This document shows, one piece after another, positions 26,382 through 34,610 of a stretch of DNA of 64,000 nt (its first letter is position 1; the number at the start of each line of letters is the position of its first letter). The notes beneath the pieces were generated by a model, which ran no database searches, was not told where the DNA came from, and was given only the letters and a program-made list of their open reading frames with translations. The position numbers were made by a program, and so were the translations under genes. Source of the stretch: Leadbetterella sp964489955 (lineage in GTDB: Bacteria; Bacteroidota; Bacteroidia; Cytophagales; Spirosomataceae); assembly GCA_964489955.1 (NCBI GenBank), contig CAZBAV010000015.1, forward strand, positions 5,099-69,098, given 5' to 3'.

Positions 26382-26828
26382 CTACTTCCACCAATAGTAA
26401 TAGTTGTGGCTGGCGTCATATTCAAAACCGCATTTCGGATACAATGCATTGCCTATATCGTTTGTTTTCTCGGTTTCAAGCATCAGTCCGCAGGCTTCAG
26501 TCTCATCGCACCATTGTTTTGCCCGGTCTATCAATGCCACCGAAAGTCCCTTACCTCTGTAATCAGGATGTACAAATAAATCACTCAATAACCATTGTTT
26601 TGCTAATCTGATGTAGTGGTACAGTTTGTACAACTGCACAAAACCAACTGCTTTATCGCCTGCATACACCACAAAAATGTGCGACTGATCATTGTCCATT
26701 CGCTCTTTAATAAATGTTTTACATTTTTCATAATCGTCTTCCTGGCGGTAGAAAACCCTGTAATGGTTAAATAACGCTGCTGTTGTGTCTAAATCTTTCA
26801 GATCCGCTTTTTTAATACTGTAATCCAT
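26382..26828 (-). CDS. GNAT-family N-acetyltransferase
   Basis: 148 residues. The acetyl-CoA-binding motif is LFVHPDYRGKGLSVALIDRA (residues about 85-104), preceded by the strand AVGFVQLYKLYH. The C-terminus (EKTNDIGNALYPKCGFEYDA) follows the usual N..A..LY...GF pattern. The substrate is unknown. It is divergent from a MocR-type regulator with a 90-bp shared spacer and may be controlled by it. Confidence 0.9.
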   Translation of the reverse strand: MDYSIKKADLKDLDTTAALFNHYRVFYRQEDDYEKCKTFIKERMDNDQSHIFVVYAGDKAVGFVQLYKLYHYIRLAKQWLLSDLFVHPDYRGKGLSVALIDRAKQWCDETEACGLMLETEKTNDIGNALYPKCGFEYDASHNYYYWWK

Positions 26829-26874
26829 TTGCTGCTAATTATTTTAAATGATACAGCAAAGCTAGACACCTATA

Positions 26875-26915
26875 GGACTATCTTTGTAGTCCAATTTTAA
26901 GATAAAAGGTAGTCC
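26875..26915 (+). promoter_or_regulatory. Operator/promoter of the MocR-type regulator
   Basis: The palindrome GGACTA-TCTTTG-TAGTCC (26875-26892) encloses a -7 box TATCTTTG (26879-26886). A third half-site TAGTCC lies at 26910-26915. No good -33 TTG is present. Overlap with the -7 box suggests autoregulation, and the missing -33 suggests activator dependence. MocR proteins commonly bind two or more direct or inverted half-sites in the divergent spacer. Confidence 0.55.
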
Positions 26916-26918
26916 AGT

Positions 26919-28355
26919 ATGTTACCCTACGACCATATCATTATCCTGGATAAAGAGCGTAAAATAGCTGTTTATAAGCAAATCGCCGTCTCCATCATCG
27001 GTGCCATCAGAAACGGCACTTTTAAAGCGGGGACGCACCTGCCGGGCAGCCGTGAATTAGCTAAAACATTGGGCGTACATCGCAAGACCATAATTGCGGC
27101 TTATGAGGAGCTCGATGCTCAGAACTGGGTCACCATAGTACCCCGGAAGTACGTGGCTGTCTCCGAGCATATTCCCTCGCTGAAACCTCAGAAATGGGGA
27201 GAGCCGTCTATACGCACATCCTATGAAAACGATTTGAGCATTCCGTTTAGGAGGATAGAGAAAACCGGGCAGGATGAAAATTATCCTGATATTATCATTG
27301 ATGACGGGCATCCTGACGTACGATTATCCCCTATAGATGATTTATTAAAAACATACCGCTCTTTTACTTCAAAAAAGCATAGCATTAAAAACGCAGGTAA
27401 CGGAACTACACAGGGGACGCTAAAGCTTCGGGAAGAGCTGGTTAATTACCTGTCAGAAACCAGAGGATTAAATGTTTCTGCAGATAATATTTTGATTACA
27501 CACGGGGCACAAATGAGCATTTATCTGGCTGGTAAGCTGCTTTTGGGTCATGCATCCCGTATCATCGTAGCCAAGCCTAACTATCCTCTTGCCAACGAAG
27601 CATTTGAAGAAATTGGAGCAACACTCGTTGAGGTAAGCGTAGATGAAAAGGGTATGGATATTGATGCTATTGAAGAGCTTTGTAAGCGTCAAAAAATTGA
27701 TGCTGTCTATGTCATTCCGCATCACCATTACCCTACCACCGTCACTTTAAGTGTAGAAAGACGAATGAAATTACTGGAACTATCCAGACAGTTTTCTTTT
27801 GCCGTTATTGAAGACGATTATGACTACGATTATCACTACACGTCCTCACCCTACTTACCTTTAGCCAGCGGTAACCACAGCGGGAATGTGATTTATATAG
27901 GTTCTTTTTCAAAAATATTAGATCCTTCTCTGCGACTTGGTTTTATGATAGCACCAAAAAATTTTATCACAAAAGGTGCAGCTCTCAGAAAAATAATAGA
28001 CGTAAGTGGCGACGGCTATATGCAGAATGCCCTGGCTGCTCTCATTAAAGAAGGCGAACTCAAACGACACCTTAAAAAAGCAAAGAAAATCTACCACAGA
28101 CGCCGGGATTTTCTGGATGTCTTGCTGAAGGAAAAGCTAGGCAAGTATGTTTCTTATTCTTTGCCTACAGGCGGAATGGCTATCTGGATAAAACTAAATC
28201 CCGATTTTAATATTATGCAGCTTGTTGCAAACACGCAGTTTAAGCTTGTAAGATGGGATGCAGAACAAAACGCATTCCGGTTTGGTTTTGCTTCCATGGA
28301 TGAAAAAGAAATGACACAGGCTGTGGAGGCTCTAAAGATGGGATTTGAGAAGTAA
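26919..28355 (+). CDS. MocR/PdxR-type GntR regulator with aminotransferase domain
   Basis: 478 residues. The N-terminal winged helix (YKQIAVSIIGAIRNGTFKAG; GSRELAKTLGVHRKTIIAAYEEL) is fused to a type-I PLP-dependent aminotransferase-like domain. The PLP lysine is expected in YIGSFSKILDPSLRLGF (SFSK). EDDYDYDYHY supplies the ring-nitrogen Asp region. Such proteins sense PLP or amino-acid-derived ligands and control vitamin B6 or transporter genes. The neighbour here is a GNAT gene, not pdxST. Confidence 0.92.
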   Translation: MLPYDHIIILDKERKIAVYKQIAVSIIGAIRNGTFKAGTHLPGSRELAKTLGVHRKTIIAAYEELDAQNWVTIVPRKYVAVSEHIPSLKPQKWGEPSIRTSYENDLSIPFRRIEKTGQDENYPDIIIDDGHPDVRLSPIDDLLKTYRSFTSKKHSIKNAGNGTTQGTLKLREELVNYLSETRGLNVSADNILITHGAQMSIYLAGKLLLGHASRIIVAKPNYPLANEAFEEIGATLVEVSVDEKGMDIDAIEELCKRQKIDAVYVIPHHHYPTTVTLSVERRMKLLELSRQFSFAVIEDDYDYDYHYTSSPYLPLASGNHSGNVIYIGSFSKILDPSLRLGFMIAPKNFITKGAALRKIIDVSGDGYMQNALAALIKEGELKRHLKKAKKIYHRRRDFLDVLLKEKLGKYVSYSLPTGGMAIWIKLNPDFNIMQLVANTQFKLVRWDAEQNAFRFGFASMDEKEMTQAVEALKMGFEK

Positions 28356-28393
28356 ATATGCAAGNNNNNNNNNNCATACTTGTATTTCTTACA

Positions 28394-28427
28394 GTCTTTA
28401 AGGGTGGCCTTCCTTTTAGTTAAAGAC
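28394..28427. other. Inverted repeat downstream of the MocR-type gene
   Basis: GTCTTTAA (28394-28401) and TTAAAGAC (28420-28427) form a perfect 8-bp stem with an 18-base loop, after the N run at 28365-28374. It could be a terminator arm, but there is no adjacent T-run. Confidence 0.35.
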
Positions 28428-28489
28428 CTTATTTAAACACAAAAATCCCCCACCCTGAATAATTTATCCGGAAGAATTATGTATTTTCG

Positions 28490-28521
28490 TTGGGGCAGGC
28501 GGGTGCCGGGCTTTACCTTTG
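28490..28521 (+). promoter_or_regulatory. Promoter of the XRE-type pseudogene
   Basis: TTG at 28490-28492, a 21-base spacer, then TACCTTTG at 28514-28521, 20 bases before the ATG at 28542. The promoter looks intact although the gene is broken. Confidence 0.5.
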
Positions 28522-28541
28522 CCATTATTTATTGAAGATTT

Positions 28542-28955
28542 ATGGAGAATACCGTACACGAAGGAAGAAATATTAAGCGTTTTCGTGAAATGCTGGGCAT
28601 CAAGCAGGAGGCTCTGGCTTTTGAACTTGGCGATGGCTAGACTCAAAAGAAGGTTTCTCAGCTCGAAGCCCGCGAGCGTGTGGAGGAAGAGCTGCTGGCC
28701 GAGGTAGCAAAAATTCTGAATGTAACCCCGGAGGCTATACAGCGGTTTAATGAGGAGCAGGCGGTTAACATTATTTCCAATTCTTTTACAAACCATGACA
28801 ACTCTATCGGCATTTCTTACAACTTTCATCCAACATTTAATCCTCTGGACAAGCTGATTGAGGCATACGATGAAAACAAAAAACTCTACGAGCGTCTTCT
28901 GAATGCCGAAAAAGAGAAAGTAGCTTATCTGGAAAAGCTGCTGGCAGGTAAATAA
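28542..28955 (+). pseudogene. XRE-family helix-turn-helix regulator with in-frame amber stop
   Basis: A single frame of 138 codons encodes an XRE-type protein: MENTVHEGRNIKRFREMLGI (residues 1-20), then KQEALAFELGDG, stop, TQKKVSQLEARERVEE. The TAG at 28638-28640 (codon 33) falls where this family usually has Trp (GDxW.QKK), so TGG to TAG is the simplest explanation. The C-terminal half (EEQAVNIISNSF; YNFHPTFNPLDKLIEAYDENK) is undamaged. A GTG at 28680 could restart translation but would give a protein lacking the helix-turn-helix. It may be a recent nonsense mutation or a sequencing error. Confidence 0.85.
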
Positions 28956-29474
28956 ACACTACCAACAACAGCAGATTCTGATGCCTTGAGAATCTGCTGC
29001 AGTTCTACCACACCACAATTTACTCTTCTTGATTTTACTAATCTTACTGTTTCTTTTATTTAAATTTTTCTTAAAATAGTTTTATTTTATTATTACCTTG
29101 CGAGAAAGAATAAACACTATAATAATGACCTATCTCAGCGGGCTTCTGGTTCGCGTAGAGAAAACTCTTTAGCAACTAGAAGCCAACGAGTGAAATCTAA
29201 AGAATTATGGATTTTAGTTGATATTATAGAATTACTTCAGAACCTGTTGATTAATGAACTATGTGAAGAAGAAGTTGTTGTTCAAATTAAAAAGAGCTTG
29301 AGAAAATACTAATGGAAACATATAGTAACTTAAAGAATAACCTGTTTTTATAAAATTAGGAGCACAGGCTTAATTTCAAAGACATCTTCTACTTTGAAGA
29401 GTTTTATTTAAATTTAGCTCTACTTTAAAGGCTTTTAACTTTTGTAACAATCAAAGAAATGATTAATCTTATAA
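28956..29474. other. AT-rich spacer with a possible decayed coding stretch
   Basis: No complete gene. The + frame from about 29090 to the TAA at 29312 is open but has no ATG. Its end, from a GTG at 29190, reads VKSKELWILVDIIELLQNLL and on to a charged C-terminus (40 residues), which looks protein-like. It may be a small gene with an unusual start or a remnant of an element. Confidence 0.35.
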
Positions 29475-32138
29475 ATGAAGTCAGAAATAAAAATAATTTT
29501 AGAAGAAGGTTCCTCAAATAAAGCAAAAGGTAATTGTTTTGAAAATTTAGTAAGAAATATTTTAACTCTTCACCATTATGATGTTAGAGGAAACATAAAT
29601 TTCTCTGGAATGGAGATTGACCTTGTTGCAGTACATAAACATAATAAAGAGACTTTATATGTTGAGTGTAAAGCAAAAGAAAAAGTATCATCTGACGAAT
29701 TATCAAAATTTTCTTTCAATGTAGGATTTAAAAAAATTGACAAAGGATATTTCTTTAGAACTCAAGAATTGGAAAGTCAAGCAGGAGCTTTACTTTCAGA
29801 AATTAAGGAAAGACCAGAATACAAAAATCTAACCTTTTTTGAGCCATCTGAAATTATTAGAATTTTATCTGATGGAAAAATGATTTTTGAACCAACATCA
29901 GAACTAAAAAATTATCTAATTTCAAAAAGAACTTTAGCCGTAACATATTTTGGAGACTTTTTCATCTATTTAATAAATGAATCAAATGCCCTTCCTACAA
30001 AGTTTATCGTAATAAACGCAAACGATAATAAAATTCAAATCAACAAAGAAATTCTTCAAAATTTAAAAAACAGCATTTTGGAGATTCAAAATTTAGAATT
30101 CATTGAGATTTATTCCAACAAAGCTGATTACAAAGAAAAAATAGATATAAATATTCAGATTGAATCTATCTCAGAGGTTCAAGAAAGTGAAAATTGGTAT
30201 GATTATCTTCCTGCGTCTTCTTCAAGAAATCATTTTGTTGGGCGTGATGAAATCAGACGAGACGTTTTATCTTTTTTTAAAGAGATTGAAGACAAAAAAA
30301 CTGACAAGCATATTTTCTACTTAAATGGAAAATCTGGTTGGGGTAAGAGTTCGTTAGTTTTAGAGATTAAAGGCAGAAGCCAAAACAAACATTATAAAAA
30401 CAGATTTTTCACTGTTGCTATCGATACAAGAAGTGCTAATTCAGATAATTTTGTAGCACTGTCTTTTAATAAGATTATTAAAGAGGCTTATGAGCAAAAT
30501 TTCATACATAAAAGCATCTTTACAAAAGATTTGGAGTTCACATCAAATGTTGACCTTCTTTCTTCTGAAAGTATAAAAGAACTTTTAAATTTATTAGAAG
30601 TTGAAAAAAAATATCTGGTTCTAATCTTTGACCAGTTTGAAGATGTTTTTAGGAAAAAAGATTTCTTCAAAACATTCTACAAATTCCTTTCAGATGTTAC
30701 TGACTTGAAACCAAATCTCATTATTGGTTTTTCTTGGAAATCAGATTTTTTAATACAGAGCGATGATTCATCCTATCATATTTGGCAACAAGCCAAAGAA
30801 CAAGCAAAAGAATTTACAGTAAGTGAATTTGGAGAAAGAGAAATAGACGGTATCATAAAACAATTAGAAGGTTCTATAGGGATTGTTCCAAAAAGTATAA
30901 AAGATAGAATTAAAGAAAGTTCACAAGGACTTCCTTGGTTAACAAAAAAACTATGTATTCATATTTATGACCAAATACAATCTGGTTTAAAAAGAGAAGA
31001 ATTGTTAGAATCAAATCTGAATATCCTGGACTTATTTAAAAAGGATGATGAAAGATTGCAAAGTGATGAATTCAGAGCTTTGAAATTAATTGCGAAAAGA
31101 GCATATGAAGGTAATTCTTTTGAAGAAACGGAAGTTGGGGAATTGATTCCTGGAAACATTATTAGCTCACTATTACATAAAAGACTAATCATTAGATCGG
31201 GTGCTATATATAACATTTATTGGGATATTTACAGGGATTATTTGGTAACAGGAGAAATACCTATTATTGGAGAAAGTTATTTACTGCGACAGGGAGTAAA
31301 TTTGTGTTTGGAGGTTTTTCTTCTATTTGAAGAAAATACAATAGAATCAATTAGTTCATTAACGGAAAAGCATCCAAAAGGAATTAGTCAAGATACTTTA
31401 AACAATATCCTGATTGAACTTAGAAATATAGGTTTGATTAATAAAAATGAGGAAAATTATTATGCTGAAAAAGACATCGAAATCAGCAAAGATGGATTTG
31501 TCGAATTCATAAGTACTAAATTCTCTAATTACACTCCATATATTGCACTAAGAAAAATCAAAAAGTCAAAAATTGATAAAGAAGATATAATTATCATTTT
31601 AAAGCAAATTTTCAAACAAGAATTTCAAGATAATACTTGGGACGCTTATGCTAAAAACTTAATAAGTTGGTTTAACTTATCTAATTTATCTATCAAAGAA
31701 AAGCTAATTGAACCTAAAAAAGGAAGAGGTGGCATAAGTACACTAAATTTTAATGAATCTGAAAAAGACACCTTTTTGCCTAGGACTTCAATCAAGGAAA
31801 TAATGGAAATATTGCCTCTTTTTGAATTGGATGAAAGTGTTATTAATAGTAAATTCAACAAAGATCTTCTCTTTTTGGAAATAATTGACAACACTAAGAA
31901 ACTCACTGATTTCGGAAAAGAACTTATTCAAGTAAAAGATACGGACGAAACTAAAAGTCTTTTAAGAAAAAAATGCCTTGAGTATAAAAAATTTAAAGTT
32001 CTAAAAAGGACTTTAGATTCCAATCCTAAAATTAAAGCTAAAGAACTAATAGCTTTGTTAGATTGGAATTTTTTCAATGGAAAGGAGCTAAGCTCAAAAA
32101 TTATATATGCTACTAAAGCAATCAGTTGGATTAAATAG
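29475..32138 (+). CDS. PD-(D/E)XK nuclease fused to a STAND-type NTPase (candidate defence protein)
   Basis: An 887-residue, strongly AT-rich gene. Residues 15-110 form a restriction-endonuclease-like domain (NCFENLVRNIL; D49 in GMEIDLVAV; E64 and K66 in YVECKAK), the Mrr-type PD-(D/E)XK pattern. Residues about 245-560 form a P-loop NTPase: NHFVGRDEIRRDVL entry, Walker A GKSGWGKSS (285-293), Walker B LVLIFDQFED with D386. The DQFE form is typical of STAND ATPases. The remainder is helical with winged-helix-like segments. Nuclease-STAND fusions act in antiphage defence of the Avs type, but this protein is much shorter and has no clear repeat sensor. Defence is inference. Confidence 0.75.
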   Translation: MKSEIKIILEEGSSNKAKGNCFENLVRNILTLHHYDVRGNINFSGMEIDLVAVHKHNKETLYVECKAKEKVSSDELSKFSFNVGFKKIDKGYFFRTQELESQAGALLSEIKERPEYKNLTFFEPSEIIRILSDGKMIFEPTSELKNYLISKRTLAVTYFGDFFIYLINESNALPTKFIVINANDNKIQINKEILQNLKNSILEIQNLEFIEIYSNKADYKEKIDINIQIESISEVQESENWYDYLPASSSRNHFVGRDEIRRDVLSFFKEIEDKKTDKHIFYLNGKSGWGKSSLVLEIKGRSQNKHYKNRFFTVAIDTRSANSDNFVALSFNKIIKEAYEQNFIHKSIFTKDLEFTSNVDLLSSESIKELLNLLEVEKKYLVLIFDQFEDVFRKKDFFKTFYKFLSDVTDLKPNLIIGFSWKSDFLIQSDDSSYHIWQQAKEQAKEFTVSEFGEREIDGIIKQLEGSIGIVPKSIKDRIKESSQGLPWLTKKLCIHIYDQIQSGLKREELLESNLNILDLFKKDDERLQSDEFRALKLIAKRAYEGNSFEETEVGELIPGNIISSLLHKRLIIRSGAIYNIYWDIYRDYLVTGEIPIIGESYLLRQGVNLCLEVFLLFEENTIESISSLTEKHPKGISQDTLNNILIELRNIGLINKNEENYYAEKDIEISKDGFVEFISTKFSNYTPYIALRKIKKSKIDKEDIIIILKQIFKQEFQDNTWDAYAKNLISWFNLSNLSIKEKLIEPKKGRGGISTLNFNESEKDTFLPRTSIKEIMEILPLFELDESVINSKFNKDLLFLEIIDNTKKLTDFGKELIQVKDTDETKSLLRKKCLEYKKFKVLKRTLDSNPKIKAKELIALLDWNFFNGKELSSKIIYATKAISWIK

Positions 32139-32371
32139 AAATACCTTTTTTACAAGCTGATATTGTTTATTTCGATTCACAAGTATTTGAGTAGATAAGG
32201 ATAATGGCACAAGCTTTTTCAGATATAACTTAGTATTCCTCTTTAGAAAATGGATGGGTTCTGATCTACTAACAGTTTCAAAATGTTTGGCCAGATGTAT
32301 AAAAGCAAACAATGTCTTTAGTTGGTATCTTTTTAGTACTAAAGCGTACAAAAAGTCTAATAGTACAGATT
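32139..32371. other. Spacer between converging accessory genes
   Basis: No credible gene. The + frame from 32188 to 32391 is open for 66 codons without a useful start and resembles no family known to me. It may be decayed coding sequence. Confidence 0.4.
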
Positions 32372-32409
32372 TTCACTCTACCGAAGTCTGAAAACTCCGG
32401 CAGAGCGAA
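32372..32409 (-). terminator. Terminator of the HEPN cassette
   Basis: A 16-bp imperfect stem (32372-32387 with 32394-32409). The two mismatches on the + strand become G-U pairs in the leftward transcript, so it belongs to the leftward operon ending at 32414. Confidence 0.6.
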
Positions 32410-32413
32410 TTTT

Positions 32414-33610
32414 TTAATGCTTTTTAAACTTCATTTTCTGAATCAGATAGGCGGCTTCTGTGAGAAGAACTAAATCCTGATGAAACTTTTGGATTTCATC
32501 TTCACCATAAAATATAAGACCTTCATGGCCCAAAGCTCCGTGTAAACATTCAAATATTTTATGATGGTAATCGTTCAGCGTAATTTTTTCATAGAATAGC
32601 GTAAGATAGTTTTCCGGTTTTTCTATGAACTCCTTTGGTAAATGATAAACATAGTCCGGCTCCTCTTTGGAGTCTTTGCGATTAGAATTACGATCGTTCC
32701 AATATGCTGGATAGTTCGATCCTAACTCACGAATCAGCCAACAGCATTCTATCAATTCACCTATCTGATGATAATACCAGACAAGATCTGAGGGGTTTCC
32801 ATCCCAAACGGAATTGATATCCAACGCAAATTTTATCCATCGGTCAATATGACCTATTCTAACACTCAGATTGTATTCCCTGAAAAACTCGTTTAGGAAG
32901 ATATATGGATTCTCAGGCCTATCCCAAGCCATGAAAATCGGATAGTTCTCAGCATGGAACCAGGGATATAGATCGAGAAAATGTAATTTTTCTTCCTGTT
33001 TTAAGTTTATCCAAGCTATCTCTCCTAGTTTTTGAAGAAATTCATAGTCCATATACACCTCATAGGCAGAGAAGTGCCCGGTGTCCGTAATACCGAGTTC
33101 CGGATTAAGGGCATGTTGCTTCCACCGAATCAGGGTTTCTTTCCAGCTGCGGAGGCTTTTGTGTTCAAACAATTCTTGGAAGAAGGTATTAATGGAGTAA
33201 ATATCCATCTGGCTCAATACGCGAATATTGCCCTGATGTAGCTTTCGGCGTTCGGGTATCCATCGGGAGAAATGTAATGTGCAGTCCTCATCGTTTACTG
33301 AATAATCCGAAAAGGATGGCAAAGAAGGATTTGTATCAGGTTTTGTTTTGCCTTGGGTTGAATAGTTTTGACTGTCTGAAAATTCGGACCACGCCCAGTC
33401 AAAGAGAGCAACGAGATTATCAAGATGTATAATTAAGCGGGACTGGTGCACAAGCGGATAGGCATGCTGCCCGATAACCGATTTATAGAGCGTAAGTAGA
33501 AACTGATGATGGTCGTCGGTAGTTTTCAAAAAATAGAAATTGTGCTTTATCTCATTTGTCGACTCATAATCGGTATGAATGGGATTTTCTTTTCCTGTAA
33601 TTTTAGACAT
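32414..33610 (-). CDS. Helical-repeat protein of unknown function (cassette gene 3)
   Basis: 398 residues, no signal peptide. It appears to consist of about four related helical modules of 75-90 residues, each with an F-F near the start, a W in the middle and a terminal helix of the form L-x-E-A/C-x-x-L-I: FFQELFEHKSLRSWKETLIRW; FLNEFFREYNLSVRIGHIDRW ending IGELIECCWLI; and a last one ending LVLLTEAAYLIQKM. The same module is seen in the preceding gene, whose stop it overlaps by 8 bases. No catalytic motif was recognised. Confidence 0.75.
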   Translation of the reverse strand: MSKITGKENPIHTDYESTNEIKHNFYFLKTTDDHHQFLLTLYKSVIGQHAYPLVHQSRLIIHLDNLVALFDWAWSEFSDSQNYSTQGKTKPDTNPSLPSFSDYSVNDEDCTLHFSRWIPERRKLHQGNIRVLSQMDIYSINTFFQELFEHKSLRSWKETLIRWKQHALNPELGITDTGHFSAYEVYMDYEFLQKLGEIAWINLKQEEKLHFLDLYPWFHAENYPIFMAWDRPENPYIFLNEFFREYNLSVRIGHIDRWIKFALDINSVWDGNPSDLVWYYHQIGELIECCWLIRELGSNYPAYWNDRNSNRKDSKEEPDYVYHLPKEFIEKPENYLTLFYEKITLNDYHHKIFECLHGALGHEGLIFYGEDEIQKFHQDLVLLTEAAYLIQKMKFKKH

Positions 33611-34610
33611 AAGATTCGGAGTTTAAAGATTGTAAATAATCGGCTAGCAGTTGCAGGGTAACCTCTATATGCTGTATTTTATCCGGTATGTTAGTGATTT
33701 TTTCCCAACCGGAACGTAATTCGGGCGATTCAGCTATCATCAGCACAATTAAACGAGTGGTCTCGTGCGGTGGCCAAAGAACTGCCTGAGTGGGGACACC
33801 GTTTTTGAGATACATGCGGGAGGCATCAGCGGTAAGCAATTGACTGGCTGCGTGCATGCACCGGATTATTATAGTAATATCCTCTTTTAAGCGGGTAGAT
33901 AGTAAAGCATGCCAATCCTGAAGGTAGCGAAGCGAATGCCTTAAACACGCCAGCCTTTCGTGCATAACATAGGCCGGGCTGTATTGGGTTACATTCTCCA
34001 GCAGCTGACTGTGTGTTTTATAGCACCAGTGGGCATAAGCCGATGGAGTATCAGTTTTTTCGGCTACAATATTGAGTGACTCCAGCAGACGAAACATGTG
34101 ATAAAAGAGGGGGAGTTCGTCAAAAGCAGGCGGCCAATAAATGCAGTGACGGGAATCATGAAGGCATCGGGTAAAATTGAATGTAAAGGCACTGTGCCAG
34201 CTGTGCAGTGACATCGTGAGAAAGAAACAACGAATTACTTTTTTTGGATGCTTTATTTCATCTGTGGATAGAAATGAAATACGGTCGGCTTCAATGTGTT
34301 TTTGTACATTGTAGAGCGGCATAAATTTTAAAGGATGCTTTTGCTTATTAATTACCCATGCGGCATCTATGAGGCAGAGGAGTTCTGAACCGAAGATGCT
34401 AAGACGGGTCTGTGTTTCAGGGCCGGGTCGGGATGCATCAGAGGTAAGGTAGTGCAGCCACTCCCAGAAATAGTTTTTGGCCTGCATGAGGTCATAATCT
34501 TCGTAAAAATCCCGGATCACCTGTATAGGATTCTGTATCTGCTCAGGGCTAAGACTAAGCGGGTAGTCTTCGTTATGAAGACGGACATTTCGTTCATTTA
34601 GTGCATTCAT
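33603..34610 (-). CDS. Helical-repeat protein of unknown function (cassette gene 2)
   Basis: 335 residues, no signal peptide. Two clear module starts are LSPEQIQNPIQVIRDFYEDY (residues 19-38) and LSTDEIKHPKKVIRCFFLTM. Each is followed by a tryptophan-containing helix and an L-I/L-D-A/S-A-x-x-L-type helix (LLCLIDAAWVI). Two more degenerate modules follow. The start overlaps the HEPN gene stop in an ATGA, implying coupled translation and a stoichiometric partner. Similar proteins are, as far as I recall, found unnamed beside HEPN genes in Bacteroidota. Confidence 0.75.
   Translation of the reverse strand: MNALNERNVRLHNEDYPLSLSPEQIQNPIQVIRDFYEDYDLMQAKNYFWEWLHYLTSDASRPGPETQTRLSIFGSELLCLIDAAWVINKQKHPLKFMPLYNVQKHIEADRISFLSTDEIKHPKKVIRCFFLTMSLHSWHSAFTFNFTRCLHDSRHCIYWPPAFDELPLFYHMFRLLESLNIVAEKTDTPSAYAHWCYKTHSQLLENVTQYSPAYVMHERLACLRHSLRYLQDWHALLSTRLKEDITIIIRCMHAASQLLTADASRMYLKNGVPTQAVLWPPHETTRLIVLMIAESPELRSGWEKITNIPDKIQHIEVTLQLLADYLQSLNSESYV

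Noticed and set aside
32094..32351. 85-codon minus-strand frame with RteC-like flavour
   Set aside because: Overlaps the end of the nuclease gene in antisense and has no clear domain.
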